This document shows, piece by piece, positions 15,360 to 24,243 of a DNA stretch of 24,882 nt. The stretch is from Bradyrhizobium sp. GTDB lineage: Bacteria > Pseudomonadota > Alphaproteobacteria > Rhizobiales > Xanthobacteraceae. The stretch lies in the NCBI GenBank assembly GCA_013695565.1, contig JACDAG010000070.1:1-24882 (forward strand), in the 5' to 3' direction. Each line of letters begins with the position of its first letter. Position 1 is the stretch's first letter. A program made the translations under genes and the position numbers. Below the pieces are notes generated by a model. That model searched no databases. It saw nothing but the letters and a program-made list of their open reading frames with translations, and was not told the origin of the DNA.

Positions 15360-16130
15360 TTACTCATTCCCCGGATTGAAGTCTTCGCTCGGGCCGGCCG
15401 GAGCGGCGGCCGCATTGTCGGGACGCGGGCCGTGCGGCCGGCGGCGCCGGCGCGGGAAGCGTTCACCGCCGCCATTGCCTTCGAACCCGGGCGCGCCGTT
15501 CACCTGCGGCTGCGGTCCGGTGATGAAGGACGGCAGGCGATCGACGCCGCCGGTATCGGCAATCACCGGCTGGGGCTGCGGCTGATATTGCGGCTGCGGA
15601 CGATGTTCGCGCTGTTCACGATGATGCTCGCGCGGCTGCTGCTGCTCGCGGTCGCGCGGGAAGGGCGGCTGACCACCCTCGCGCGGCTGAAAGTCGCGCT
15701 GCTGGTTGTTCTCGCGCGGCACGAACGGCTGTTGCTGCTGCGGCACGAAGCCTGGCTCCTGACCGAAATGGTTGAAGTTCTCGCCCTCGTCTTCGCCTTC
15801 CTCGGCCGGCATTTCGTTTTCGGTGCGCGGCTGCGGCTGGTTCTGCCGGAACTGCTCCTGCGCAGCGGCGATCAGGCGGAAATAATGTTCGGCGTGCTGG
15901 TAGTAGTTCTCGGCCGCGACCGGGTCGCCGGACGAGCGCGCGTCGCGCGCCAGCTGGACGTATTTCTCCGCAACGTGGGAGGCAGTGCCGCGAATCTTGA
16001 TGTCGGGTCCGTTCGATTCGAACACCCGGGTCATCGGGTTCTGACCGCGCCGGTTATTGTTATTATTGTTGCTGTTATTGCTGCTGTTATTCCGATTACG
16101 CATCCGCTTGTTGTTCTGACCGTTTCTCAT
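15360..16130 (-). CDS. DUF4167 domain protein, Asn- and Gln-rich
   Basis: The protein has 256 residues. It opens with a low-complexity stretch of Asn, Arg and Ser (residues 2-30), continues with the DUF4167 domain (about 32-95: MTRVFESNGPDIKIRGTASHVAEKYVQLARDARSSGDPVAAENYYQHAEHYFRLIAAAQEQ), then a long Gln/Pro/Arg/Glu-rich tail that is probably disordered. The domain is conserved across Rhizobiales; its function is not established. The Asn run is encoded by a (GTTATT)n-like tract read on the opposite strand at 16050-16100, which could vary in length by replication slippage. It lies on the same strand as prmC and prfA but is separated from prmC by about 530 bases, so it probably has its own promoter. 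Confidence 0.88.
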   Translation of the reverse strand: MRNGQNNKRMRNRNNSSNNSNNNNNNRRGQNPMTRVFESNGPDIKIRGTASHVAEKYVQLARDARSSGDPVAAENYYQHAEHYFRLIAAAQEQFRQNQPQPRTENEMPAEEGEDEGENFNHFGQEPGFVPQQQQPFVPRENNQQRDFQPREGGQPPFPRDREQQQPREHHREQREHRPQPQYQPQPQPVIADTGGVDRLPSFITGPQPQVNGAPGFEGNGGGERFPRRRRRPHGPRPDNAAAAPAGPSEDFNPGNE

Positions 16131-16664
16131 GTCTCGCCTTTATTCCAGCCCTGAAGTTATGCAGTTGCCGTCGTAGCCTCACCGGACCGGGCGCACGTCT
16201 GTGCGCACCGAATCACGGTGTCGTTCATATTCGTGACGTCGATTTCGCCAACCATCGCGTTCAACAAGGACGCGTTCCCCAACCGCCGGCATGCACAGCC
16301 GGCCGGACCAAATCACTTAGCCTGCCAAAACCAGTCCAACAGAAACGAGCCCAATCGAAACAAGCCGCGCAGTTTTGCGAGCACAGGCTCTGCGCAACTG
16401 CCTTGCGTGACTGTTTCTTGCGTAAGTCTTCAAGCGCAATATCAGGCTTTCGTTCGCTTTGCGGTCGGGAGCAGCACAGCTCAGGCTATTGCGCTCGATT
16501 GGACCTGCGTTTTGGAACCTTTCACTCGGCGGGCTCTCGTTTCGAGAACTCTGGCCCCCACCCGATATTACTACGGGGGCGGCAACCCTGGACCGATGTT
16601 GTAGGCGGAACGTAGTCGCTCCCGGGCAATATTCCAAGTGGTTTTTTTGCGTTCCAATAGGACT
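16131..16664. other. Long non-coding stretch between prmC and the DUF4167 gene
   Basis: These 534 bases carry no gene I can support. Overlapping frames exist on both strands (a minus-strand one at 16317-16637, plus-strand ones at 16218-16604 and 16459-16857) but none resembles a protein family, and they contradict each other. The stretch is less GC-rich than the surrounding genes and should contain the promoter and leader of the DUF4167 gene plus the 3' end of the prmC message. No palindromic repeat of the window's main families was found in it, unlike most other intergenic regions here. Confidence 0.55.
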
Positions 16665-17549
16665 TTATCTGGGCATTTTGCGGCCCGCGACCGCCCGCTG
16701 GATGCCAGCCAGATCGGCTTTGGGGGCGCCAGCAGGCATTAACCCTGCCACTGTCATGATCCCCCGGATCTGCCCGCTCTGGCCCTCGCCGGCCTCCACA
16801 ACCAAGGCTGCGCCCGGCGCCAGAAGACCTGCTGCCTGGGGAATCAGCGCGCGATAGGCATCCAGCCCGTCGGCGCCGCCATCGAGGGCTGCCCGCGGGT
16901 CATATTCCCTGATATCGGCCGCCAGACCCGCGATGTCAGCCGAGCGGATATAGGGCGGGTTGGACACGATCAGGTCGAACGGACCGGACAGCCCGGTCGC
17001 GTAATCGCACGCGATGAACGTCGCGCGCTTGGCGAGGCCTGAATGCGCGGCGTTGGTCGTGGCGGTCTGCAAAGCTTCCGCCGAAATATCGGTGCCGAAT
17101 CCGTGCGCGTTTGGCAATTCCGACAACAGCGCCAGCAGAATCGCACCGGAGCCGGTGCCGAGATCGGCGATGCGCAATGCGCGAGACAATGCGCCGTCGG
17201 CGCGCAGCAATTCCAGCGCCAGTTCGACCACCGTCTCGGTGTCCGGCCGCGGCACCAACGTTGACGCCGAGAGTGTTAGCGGCAGCCCCCAGAATTCCTT
17301 GTGGCCGAGAATGCGCGCGACCGGCTCGCGTTGCAGGCGACGACGCGCGAAATGCTCCAGCCGCGCTGCTTCATCTGCCGTGAGCTGCCGCTGCGCCGCC
17401 GTGATCAAACCGGTAAGATCGAGGCCAAGCGCCGCGCCGACCAGCAACCGCGCATCGAGCTCGGCGGAATCGATCGCATTGGATTTGAAGCGCGCGGTGA
17501 GCGCGCGCCGCGCGGCCTCGACGGTTTGTCCGGGAAGGGAATCCGTCAT
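16665..17549 (-). CDS. prmC: Release factor glutamine methyltransferase
   Basis: The protein has 294 residues, the normal length for PrmC (HemK). It methylates the glutamine of the GGQ motif in release factors RF1 and RF2, improving peptide release. Visible are the N-terminal helical substrate-binding part (about 1-85), the RPDTE motif at 101-105, the SAM loop LGTGSG at 130-135, the FGTDIS acidic strand at about 151-156, and the catalytic NPPY at 197-200. Its substrate gene prfA lies 200 bases upstream on the same strand, the usual prfA-prmC order. The spacer between them contains an inverted pair of REP-like units. The start ATG (17547-17549) is preceded on the minus strand by GAGGATC as a plausible ribosome site. 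Confidence 0.95.
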   Translation of the reverse strand: MTDSLPGQTVEAARRALTARFKSNAIDSAELDARLLVGAALGLDLTGLITAAQRQLTADEAARLEHFARRRLQREPVARILGHKEFWGLPLTLSASTLVPRPDTETVVELALELLRADGALSRALRIADLGTGSGAILLALLSELPNAHGFGTDISAEALQTATTNAAHSGLAKRATFIACDYATGLSGPFDLIVSNPPYIRSADIAGLAADIREYDPRAALDGGADGLDAYRALIPQAAGLLAPGAALVVEAGEGQSGQIRGIMTVAGLMPAGAPKADLAGIQRAVAGRKMPR

Positions 17550-17575
17550 GCGGGATCCTCGCGCAAAACCGCTCC

Positions 17576-17695
17576 GTCGTCCCTGCGAACGCAGGGACCC
17601 ATACCCCGGGACTTATCGAGACGGGCAGTAGGCGTTGATATCTCACGCAATAACGAAGGCCTGTGGTTATGGGTCCCTGCTTTCGCAGGGACGAC
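17576..17695. repeat. Inverted REP-like pair between prfA and prmC
   Basis: The left unit at 17576-17603 and the right unit at 17668-17695 are 28-base mirror images with one difference (GAAC against GAAA in the loop). Each unit is itself a hairpin (GTCCCTGC...GCAGGGAC), and the spacer is 64 bases. On the prfA-prmC transcript the two can pair with each other or fold separately, which could affect prmC expression relative to prfA. Confidence 0.9.
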
Positions 17696-17748
17696 AGCGA
17701 GATTGTTGGCGCGTCGGGGCAACGACCACGACGACGACCCGTTGGCGC

Positions 17749-18828
17749 TCACGCCGCCGCGCCCTGGGCGGCGAGTTGGGCGGCCTGATGTTCGGTCGTC
17801 AGCGCGTCGGTCAGTTCGCTCAGGCTTTCGCCCGCGATCACCTGCGGCAGTTTGTAGAGCGTCAGGTTGATGCGGTGATCGGTGACGCGGCCTTGCGGGA
17901 AATTATAGGTGCGGATGCGCTCGCTTCTGTCGCCGGAGCCGACCTTCTCGCGGCGGTCGGCCGCGCGGGTCGCGTTGATGCGCTGCTGCTCGGCGTCGTA
18001 AATGCGCGAGCGCAGGATGTTCATCGCCGAAGCGCGGTTCTTGTGCTGCGAGCGGCTGTCCTGCATCATGACCACGATGCCGGTCGGGATATGGGTGATG
18101 CGGATCGCCGATTCGGTCTTGTTGACGTGCTGGCCGCCGGCGCCCTGCGCGCGCATGGTCTCGATCCGCAGATCGTCGTTCCTGATGTCGACATCGACAT
18201 CCTCGACCTCGGGCAATACCGCAACCGTCGCCGCCGAGGTGTGGATGCGGCCCTGGGTCTCGGTGTCCGGCACCCGCTGCACGCGATGCACGCCGGATTC
18301 GAATTTCAGTTTTGCAAATGCGCCGCGTCCCTGGACTTCGGCGACGATTTCCTTGTAGCCGCCCATCGTGCCTTCGCTGGCGGAGATCACCTCGACCTTC
18401 CAGCCCTGCAACGCGGCAAAACGCTCATACATCCGGAACAAATCGCCGGCGAACAACGAGGCTTCATCACCGCCGGTGCCGGCGCGGATTTCCAGCACCA
18501 CGTTGCGGTCGTCCATGGCGTCCTTCGGCAACAGCGCGACGCGGATCCTTTGCGCGAGTTCGTCCACGCGCGCCTGCAGCGTTTCGAGCTCGGCTGCCGC
18601 CATGCCGCGCATTTCCGGATCAGCCGCGGAATCCGCCAGCAGCGTCTCGGTATCCGAGATTTCGGCGCGCGCGGCGCGATAGGCCTTGACGGCATCGATC
18701 AGCGGATTGAGCTCGGCAAGCTCGCGCGTGATCTGGACGTACTTCTCGGACGACAGCTGAGAAAGCAGCTCGGCCTCGAGCGAGGCGTGATGGGCGAGCA
18801 GGATATCGAGTTTGGCTTCGGGTAACAT
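17749..18828 (-). CDS. prfA: Peptide chain release factor 1
   Basis: The protein has 359 residues, standard for RF1. It recognises UAA and UAG stop codons and triggers hydrolysis of peptidyl-tRNA on the ribosome. The codon-recognition tripeptide of RF1 type, PxT, is PDT at 187-189 in HRVQRVPDTETQGRIHTSA. The catalytic GGQ is at 231-233 in GAGGQHVNKTESAIR, with the glutamine being the PrmC target. ptsP lies 54 bases upstream on the same strand and prmC follows downstream, so a ptsP-prfA-prmC transcription unit is likely. The C-terminus is slightly Ala/Gln-rich (HQAAQLAAQGAAA). Confidence 0.96.
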   Translation of the reverse strand: MLPEAKLDILLAHHASLEAELLSQLSSEKYVQITRELAELNPLIDAVKAYRAARAEISDTETLLADSAADPEMRGMAAAELETLQARVDELAQRIRVALLPKDAMDDRNVVLEIRAGTGGDEASLFAGDLFRMYERFAALQGWKVEVISASEGTMGGYKEIVAEVQGRGAFAKLKFESGVHRVQRVPDTETQGRIHTSAATVAVLPEVEDVDVDIRNDDLRIETMRAQGAGGQHVNKTESAIRITHIPTGIVVMMQDSRSQHKNRASAMNILRSRIYDAEQQRINATRAADRREKVGSGDRSERIRTYNFPQGRVTDHRINLTLYKLPQVIAGESLSELTDALTTEHQAAQLAAQGAAA

Positions 18829-18882
18829 GGCGGAGGTCTCAATGGCGGAAAGGGAAGGGTGCGTTGACGTGGCTGAGCCTCG

Positions 18883-21150
18883 CTACAACGACAAGCCTTC
18901 GGCTTCCGCGAATTCCGTCAGCTTCTGCCGGATCGAGACGCTGCCGGACGGCGCGTCCAGCAGCGGCATCATGATGGCTTCGGCCTTCTTGGCATCGAGG
19001 TCGAGGATCAGCGCCTTCACCGGGCCATGCGCGGTCGCCGACAGCGACAGCGAGCGATAACCGAGTGCGATCAGCGCCAGCGCGCCGAGCGGCTTGGAGG
19101 CCATCTCGCCGCACAGCGAGGCGTTTTTCTTGGCGGCATTGGCCTTGCGCACGATGTCGCGCAGCACCCGCAGGATCGGTGCCGACATGGTGTCGAACCG
19201 TTCGGAGACCTTGGCATTGCCGCGGTCGACTGCGAACAGAAACTGAAACAGATCGTTCGAGCCGACCGAGACGAAGTCGACTTTCTTCAGCAGCTCGTCC
19301 ATCTGGTAGAGCAGCGCCGGCACTTCCACCATGGTGCCGACATCGATGCGTTCCGGCAGCGCGTGGCCGTGCTGGCGCAGATAGGTCAGCTCGCGCTCGA
19401 CGATGGCCTTGGCCTGATCGAACTCGGCGACTTCCGAAATCATCGGGAACATGATCTTCAGCGCGCGGCCGCCGCCGGCGCGCAGCAGCGCGCGGATCTG
19501 GCCGCGCAACAGGCCGGGACGGTCGAGGCCGAGCCGGATCGCGCGCCAGCCGAGCGCCGGATTTTCCTCGATCACGGTTTCCATGTAGGGCAGCGCCTTG
19601 TCGCCGCCGATGTCGAGCGTGCGGAACGTGACCGGCTTCGATCCCGCGGCATCCAGCACCGTGCGATACAGCGCCAGCTGGTCGGAGGTGCGCGGCAGGC
19701 TCTGGCCGACCATGAATTGCAGTTCGGTCCGGAACAGTCCGATCCCGGCGCTGCCGGTGTCGTCGATATGCGGCAGGTCGATGACGAGACCCGCGTTGAT
19801 CATCAGTTCGATCTTCTCGCCGTCCTTGGTAACGCAGGGCTTGTCGCGCAGCGCCGAATATTGCGCCTGCCGCCGGGCGCGGAATCGCACCCGCTCGGCA
19901 TAGGCCGATTCGATCTCGGCCGAAGGGCGCACATAGATCGAGCCTGAGGTGCCGTCGACGATGATGGCGTCGCCGGCGTCCGCAATGCCGGAGGCGTTCG
20001 GGATCTCGCCGACCGCGGGAATGCCGAGCGCGCGGGCCACGATCGAGACGTGGGAATTCGCTGTACCCTCTTCCAGCACCAGGCCGCGCAGCCGCTTGCG
20101 GTCATAGTCGAGCAATGCTGCGGGGCCCATCGCGCGCGCGATCAGGATCGCATTGTCGGGCAGCTGTTCGCGTGATGGCGCATGGTCCTGGCCGACCAAT
20201 TGCCGCATCAGGCGGTGGCCGAGATCTTCGAGGTCGTGCAGCCGGTCGCGCAAATAGGGATCGGTGGAGCGCAGCATGCGCGCGCGGGTATCGGACTGCA
20301 CGCGTTCGACCGCGGCCTCGGCGGTGAGGCCGGTGGCGACCGCTTCGTGCAGCTTGTGCGACCAGCCGTGGTCGTTGGCGAACATGCGGTAGGCTTCCAG
20401 CACCTCGCGGTGCTCGCCGCCCTCGGCGACGTCGCCGCGCTCCAGCATGCGGTCGAGGTCGGCGCGCAGCTTGGTCAGCGCGGCGTCGAGCTTCTTGATT
20501 TCCTTCGGCAGGTCTTCGGCGATGTAATTGGTGATGACGACGCGCGGCTCGTGCAGCACGACATGGCCGAGCGCGATGCCGTCGGACAGGACCGCGCCGG
20601 TTTTATGCAGCGAATGCCGCGCCGCTGGCTCAGCACCTGGCTGCGCCAGCGCCGCCAGTTCGCCGGAGGCGATCATTTCGGCGACCACCATTGCGGTGGT
20701 CTGCAGCGCCTCGACCTCTTCCTCGACATAGGTGCGCTTGGCGCGGTTCTGTACGACCAGCACGCCGAGCGTGTTGCCGGCGCGCAGGATCGGCACGCCG
20801 AGGAACGAATGGTAGATTTCTTCGCCGGTTTCCGGGCGGAACGAGAACGCCGGATGGCTCTGGGCGTCTGAGAGGTTGAGCGGGGTGGCCTCGCTGGCGA
20901 CGAGGCCGACCAGGCCTTCATGCGCGCTCAGCACCGTCCTGTGGACGGCGTCGCGGTTCAGACCCTCAGTGGCGTAGAGTTCGAGCGTGGTATCGACGCG
21001 CAGCACGTAGGTCGAGCAGACCTCGGCCACCATGTTGGCCGCGATCAGGACCACGATCTTGTCCAGCCGCTCCTGGGCGGAGACCTGCTCCGCCATGGTT
21101 TCGCGGAGCCGTCTCAACAAGACGCGGGGGCCTCCCGACGCGCTCCGCAT
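18883..21150 (-). CDS. ptsP: Phosphoenolpyruvate-protein phosphotransferase, nitrogen-type (EI-Ntr)
   Basis: The start is ATG at 21148-21150, with GGGGAGGG on the minus strand about nine bases upstream, giving 755 residues. It takes phosphate from phosphoenolpyruvate and passes it to NPr in the PTS-Ntr regulatory chain, which in alphaproteobacteria affects potassium, nitrogen, carbon and PHB metabolism. Domains in order: GAF (about 27-165), EI N-terminal helical HPr-binding domain (about 185-320), the phosphohistidine domain with His367 in GTANSHVSI, and the PEP-binding TIM barrel (about 430-735) with GIGLFRTELQFM, DIGGDKALPY and the conserved Cys in NASLCGEMAS. All key residues appear present. 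The glutamine-sensing GAF domain marks it as PtsP rather than sugar EI. It lies between lysC and prfA, on the same strand. Confidence 0.95.
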   Translation of the reverse strand: MRSASGGPRVLLRRLRETMAEQVSAQERLDKIVVLIAANMVAEVCSTYVLRVDTTLELYATEGLNRDAVHRTVLSAHEGLVGLVASEATPLNLSDAQSHPAFSFRPETGEEIYHSFLGVPILRAGNTLGVLVVQNRAKRTYVEEEVEALQTTAMVVAEMIASGELAALAQPGAEPAARHSLHKTGAVLSDGIALGHVVLHEPRVVITNYIAEDLPKEIKKLDAALTKLRADLDRMLERGDVAEGGEHREVLEAYRMFANDHGWSHKLHEAVATGLTAEAAVERVQSDTRARMLRSTDPYLRDRLHDLEDLGHRLMRQLVGQDHAPSREQLPDNAILIARAMGPAALLDYDRKRLRGLVLEEGTANSHVSIVARALGIPAVGEIPNASGIADAGDAIIVDGTSGSIYVRPSAEIESAYAERVRFRARRQAQYSALRDKPCVTKDGEKIELMINAGLVIDLPHIDDTGSAGIGLFRTELQFMVGQSLPRTSDQLALYRTVLDAAGSKPVTFRTLDIGGDKALPYMETVIEENPALGWRAIRLGLDRPGLLRGQIRALLRAGGGRALKIMFPMISEVAEFDQAKAIVERELTYLRQHGHALPERIDVGTMVEVPALLYQMDELLKKVDFVSVGSNDLFQFLFAVDRGNAKVSERFDTMSAPILRVLRDIVRKANAAKKNASLCGEMASKPLGALALIALGYRSLSLSATAHGPVKALILDLDAKKAEAIMMPLLDAPSGSVSIRQKLTEFAEAEGLSL

Positions 21151-21536
21151 GTGCCAAAACCCTCCCCCGCGAGGCCAGCAATCCGGGTGGCCGGCCGCTG
21201 GCGTGAAACTCAAGAATAGCAACAATTTTATTCATTCGGCGCCGCCGCAAGCCGCCACCAAAACCATCGTTCCCGGCCGAATCGGGATCGCCAAACTGTG
21301 GCGCAGTTTGCGGCAGCTCACCTGTCAGGCCGTATAGCCAATCGAGACTTGCTTTGCCAAGCAAAACGCCTGCCAGTAGCAATAACGTCTGTGTCAGGCC
21401 AATGCTGCGGGCGCTAAGAGAAATTCTAACTCCGGGCGCGGTTGCCGGAGGCTGCCTGTTCCACGGCCGGCTGCAAGCGGCTCTCCCTCGTCATTCCGGG
21501 CTCGTGCTGCGCACGCCCCGGGATGACGGGAGTCGC
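21151..21536. other. lysC-ptsP intergenic region
   Basis: This stretch of 386 bases holds the 3' end of the lysC message, a REP-like hairpin close to the lysC stop (21490-21527), and the ptsP leader. A minus-strand open frame from TTG 21382 runs into ptsP in another frame, but matches no family and depends on a rare start. No gene is supported here. Confidence 0.55.
21490..21527. repeat. Palindrome just downstream of lysC
   Basis: GTCATTCCGGG at 21490-21500 pairs with CCCGGGATGAC at 21517-21527 with one mismatch, across a GC-rich loop. It lies ten bases past the lysC stop codon on the lysC transcript, where it could end transcription or protect the 3' end. Confidence 0.7.
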
Positions 21537-22790
21537 CTACGCCTGGTCCAGCCCATACAGCGTGTGCAGCGTGCGCACCGCAAGCTCGGTATAGGCGGCG
21601 TCGATCAGCACCGAGAACTTGATCTCGGAGGTTGTGATGGCGCGGATGTTGATCTTGCGCTCCGATAACGCCTTGAACGCTTGGGCGGCGACGCCGGCAT
21701 GGCTGCGCATGCCGCTGCCGATCACCGATACCTTGGCGACGTCGGTGGCGCTGTCGAGCCTGATATAGCCGATCTTGTCCTTGGCCGCGGTAATGGTGTC
21801 CCTGGCGCGGTTATAGTCGGAAGCCGGCACCGTGAAGGTCAAATCGGTGGTCTTGCCGTCCTCCGACACGTTCTGCACGATCATGTCGACATTGATATTG
21901 GCATCCGCGAGCGGCCCGAAGATCGCGGCGGCAACCCCTGGCTTGTCCTCGATCTGGCGCACGGAAATCTGGGCTTCGTCCTTGGAAAAGGCGATGCCGG
22001 TGACGACGTGGTTTTCCATGATTTCCTCCTCGCGGCAGATCAGCGTGCCCGGCGGCGTGGCGTGCGGGTCGATATCCTCGGGCTTGTCGAAGCTGGAACG
22101 CACGAATATTGGCATACCATGCACCATGCCGAGTTCCACCGAGCGCACCTGCAGTACCTTGGCGCCCTGGGACGCCAATTCCAGCATGTCCTCGAACGCG
22201 ATCTTGTCGAGCCGGCGCGCCTTGGGAACCACGCGCGGGTCGGTCGTATAGACGCCGTCGACATCGGTGTAGATATCGCAGCGGTCGGCCTTGATGGCGG
22301 CCGCGATCGCCACCGCCGACGTGTCCGAACCGCCGCGCCCCAGCGTGGTGATTCGGTTGGTCTGCGGATTGATGCCCTGGAAGCCGGCGATGACGGCGAC
22401 TTCCTTGCGATCCCCAAAACGGTTGATGATCTCTGACCCGTCGATCTCGAGGATGCGCGCCGACGCATGCGCATCCGAGGTCCGGATCGGGATCTGCCAG
22501 CCCTGCCAGGAACGGGCCTGAATGCCGATCGCCTGCAGCGCGATCGCCAGCAGTCCCGACGTGACCTGTTCGCCGGATGCGACAACGGCGTCATATTCGC
22601 GCGCGTCGTGCATCGGCGAGGCGTCGCGGCACCATTCCACCAGCTCGTTGGTCTTGCCGGACATCGCCGACACCACCACGGCGACATCGTGCCCGGCATC
22701 GACTTCGCGCTTGACGTGGCGCGCGACGTTGCGGATTCGGTCGATATTGGCGACGGATGTCCCGCCGAATTTCATCACGAGGCGGCCCAT
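21537..22790 (-). CDS. lysC: Aspartate kinase
   Basis: The protein is 417 residues from the ATG at 22788-22790 (MGRLVMKFGGTSVANIDRI); the frame extends to 22892, but the extra residues lack family resemblance. It phosphorylates aspartate, the first step toward lysine, threonine, methionine and diaminopimelate for peptidoglycan. The kinase domain (about 1-245) shows KFGGTSV at 7-13, FQGINPQTNRITTLGRGGSDTSAVAIAAAI at about 135-165, and the CDIYTDVDGVYTTDPR segment. Two ACT domains follow (about 265-335 and 345-417), including VVTGIAFSKDEAQISV and SVIGSGMRSHAGVAAQAF, consistent with feedback control by lysine or threonine. It is divergent from the PH-domain gene and ubiG, and ptsP lies downstream. 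Confidence 0.95.
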   Translation of the reverse strand: MGRLVMKFGGTSVANIDRIRNVARHVKREVDAGHDVAVVVSAMSGKTNELVEWCRDASPMHDAREYDAVVASGEQVTSGLLAIALQAIGIQARSWQGWQIPIRTSDAHASARILEIDGSEIINRFGDRKEVAVIAGFQGINPQTNRITTLGRGGSDTSAVAIAAAIKADRCDIYTDVDGVYTTDPRVVPKARRLDKIAFEDMLELASQGAKVLQVRSVELGMVHGMPIFVRSSFDKPEDIDPHATPPGTLICREEEIMENHVVTGIAFSKDEAQISVRQIEDKPGVAAAIFGPLADANINVDMIVQNVSEDGKTTDLTFTVPASDYNRARDTITAAKDKIGYIRLDSATDVAKVSVIGSGMRSHAGVAAQAFKALSERKINIRAITTSEIKFSVLIDAAYTELAVRTLHTLYGLDQA

Positions 22791-22989
22791 GACGACGCGT
22801 GCATTCCCTGTGAGGATAAGTAAGGTGGCCCGCACGAAAATGGAGCGCCCGGGCCGAAAGCGGCGTATACATAGCGGCGCCGTCCGGGGCAAGCAACCGG
22901 GTGCATTTTCGGGCTAAAATGGCCCAAAATGCCGTGGTAGCCGGATAATTCAGGTCAGACGCAATTCAGGTCAGGTGCAAGGTAGCTGT

Positions 22990-23469
22990 ATGGGGCGTTA
23001 TATCGACGATATCCTGCAGCCCGATGAGAAGGTGCTGTATTCCACTAATGCGCACTGGATCTTCTTCCTGCCGGCGATCGTGGCCTGGGTCGTGGCGGTA
23101 GCCCTGTTCGTGGGCTCGGGCATGATCCCGGCCGGTCCGATGGTTTTGATCTGCTGGTCGCTCGCGGCGATCGTCGCGATTTTCGCGTTGTACAAGACGG
23201 CGACCGCCTGGTTCCATCGCTGGACCACCGAAACCGACGTCACGAATTTCCGCGTCATCCACAAGACCGGCTTTGTTCAGCGGCAAACGTTCGAGATGAG
23301 CGTGGACAAGGTCGAGAGCGTCGACGTCAACCAGAGCATCCTCGGCCGCATCTTCAATTACGGCGACGTGACGGTCCTCGGCGTCGGTGAGGGTGGCAAG
23401 ACCCTCGACACCATTGCTTCGCCGCTGGCCTTTCGCAATGCCATCACGGCACGACCGGCCGGTGCGTAA
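22990..23469 (+). CDS. Bacterial PH-domain membrane protein
   Basis: The frame is open from 22975, but ATG at 22990 has AAGG at 22979-22982 seven bases before it and gives MGRYIDDILQPDEKVLYS, 159 residues. Two membrane helices lie at about 22-44 and 48-68. Residues about 80-153 are a bacterial PH domain (bPH2, YdbS-like): TTETDVTNFRVIHKTGFVQRQTFEMSVDKVESVDVNQSILGRIFNYGDVTVLG. The function of the family is poorly known; YdbS/YdbT-type proteins are membrane-associated and stress-linked in some bacteria. ubiG begins three bases after the stop codon, so the two genes form an operon. The gene pair is divergent from lysC. Confidence 0.88.
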   Translation: MGRYIDDILQPDEKVLYSTNAHWIFFLPAIVAWVVAVALFVGSGMIPAGPMVLICWSLAAIVAIFALYKTATAWFHRWTTETDVTNFRVIHKTGFVQRQTFEMSVDKVESVDVNQSILGRIFNYGDVTVLGVGEGGKTLDTIASPLAFRNAITARPAGA

Positions 23470-23472
23470 ATC

Positions 23473-24231
23473 ATGACCATGCCATCACATCACGCCGGCG
23501 TATCGGCCAGCACGGTCGATCCGGCCGAAGTCGCGAAGTTCTCGAAACTGTCGGACGAGTGGTGGGATCCCAAGGGCAAGATGGCCCCGCTGCACAAGAT
23601 CAATCCGCTGCGGCTGTCCTATATCCGCGACGCCGCCTGCCGCAAGTTCGAGCGCAACGTCAAAAGCCTGAATTGCCTTTCGGGATTGCGCATCCTCGAC
23701 ATCGGCTGCGGCGCCGGCCTGCTGTGCGAACCGTTCACGCGGCTCGGAGCGCAGGTGATCGGGATCGATCCCTCCGCCACCAACATCGCCGCCGCCAAGC
23801 TGCATGCCGACAAGGGCCATCTGTCGATCGATTACCGCTGCACCACCGCCGAACAGATGGATGTGCGCGAGCGCTTCGACATCGTGCTGGCGATGGAAGT
23901 GGTCGAGCACGTCACCGATGTCGGCATCTTCCTCAACCGCTGCACGGCGATGCTCAAGCCCGGCGGCATGATGGTGCTCTCGACCCTGAACCGCAACTGG
24001 AAGAGCTTTGCGCTCGCAATCGTCGGCGCCGAATACGTGCTGCGCTGGTTGCCGCGCGGCACCCATGAGTGGAACAAGTTCGTCACCCCCGACGAACTCG
24101 CGCAGCATCTCTCCCACAACCGGCTCGCCATCACCGAACAAGCCGGCGTGGTCTACAGCCCGCTCGCCGACAAATGGAGCATCTCGTCCGACATGGACGT
24201 GAACTACATGGTGGTCGCGGAGGAGATGTAG
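23473..24231 (+). CDS. ubiG: Ubiquinone biosynthesis O-methyltransferase
   Basis: The protein has 252 residues, normal for UbiG. It methylates hydroxyl groups at two steps of ubiquinone synthesis using S-adenosylmethionine. The N-terminal segment VDPAEVAKFSKLSDEWWDPKGKMAPLHKINPLRLSYIRD is a UbiG hallmark. The SAM-binding motif LDIGCGAGLL is at 75-84, the acidic strand end VIGIDPS at 95-101, and VVEHV and LKPGGMMVLSTLNRN follow. The membrane-interacting insert LRWLPRGTHEWNKFVTPDEL is present at about 186-210. It follows the PH-domain gene by three bases. A REP-like palindrome starts 13 bases after the stop and may end the transcript. ispA in the same window supplies the prenyl precursor. Confidence 0.96.
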   Translation: MTMPSHHAGVSASTVDPAEVAKFSKLSDEWWDPKGKMAPLHKINPLRLSYIRDAACRKFERNVKSLNCLSGLRILDIGCGAGLLCEPFTRLGAQVIGIDPSATNIAAAKLHADKGHLSIDYRCTTAEQMDVRERFDIVLAMEVVEHVTDVGIFLNRCTAMLKPGGMMVLSTLNRNWKSFALAIVGAEYVLRWLPRGTHEWNKFVTPDELAQHLSHNRLAITEQAGVVYSPLADKWSISSDMDVNYMVVAEEM

Positions 24232-24243
24232 AAATAGTCTATC

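Noticed and set aside
16317..16637. Minus-strand frame of 106 codons between prmC and the DUF4167 gene
   Set aside because: No recognisable motif, basic low-information composition, and overlapping plus-strand frames of similar quality. I could not support it as a gene.
17635..18825. Plus-strand open frame of 396 codons opposite prfA
   Set aside because: It is an antisense shadow of release factor 1, and its start lies within a REP-like repeat.
20966..21382. Minus-strand frame from TTG 21382 running into ptsP
   Set aside because: It begins with hydrophobic residues that look protein-like, but needs a rare start and then overlaps ptsP in another frame for most of its length.
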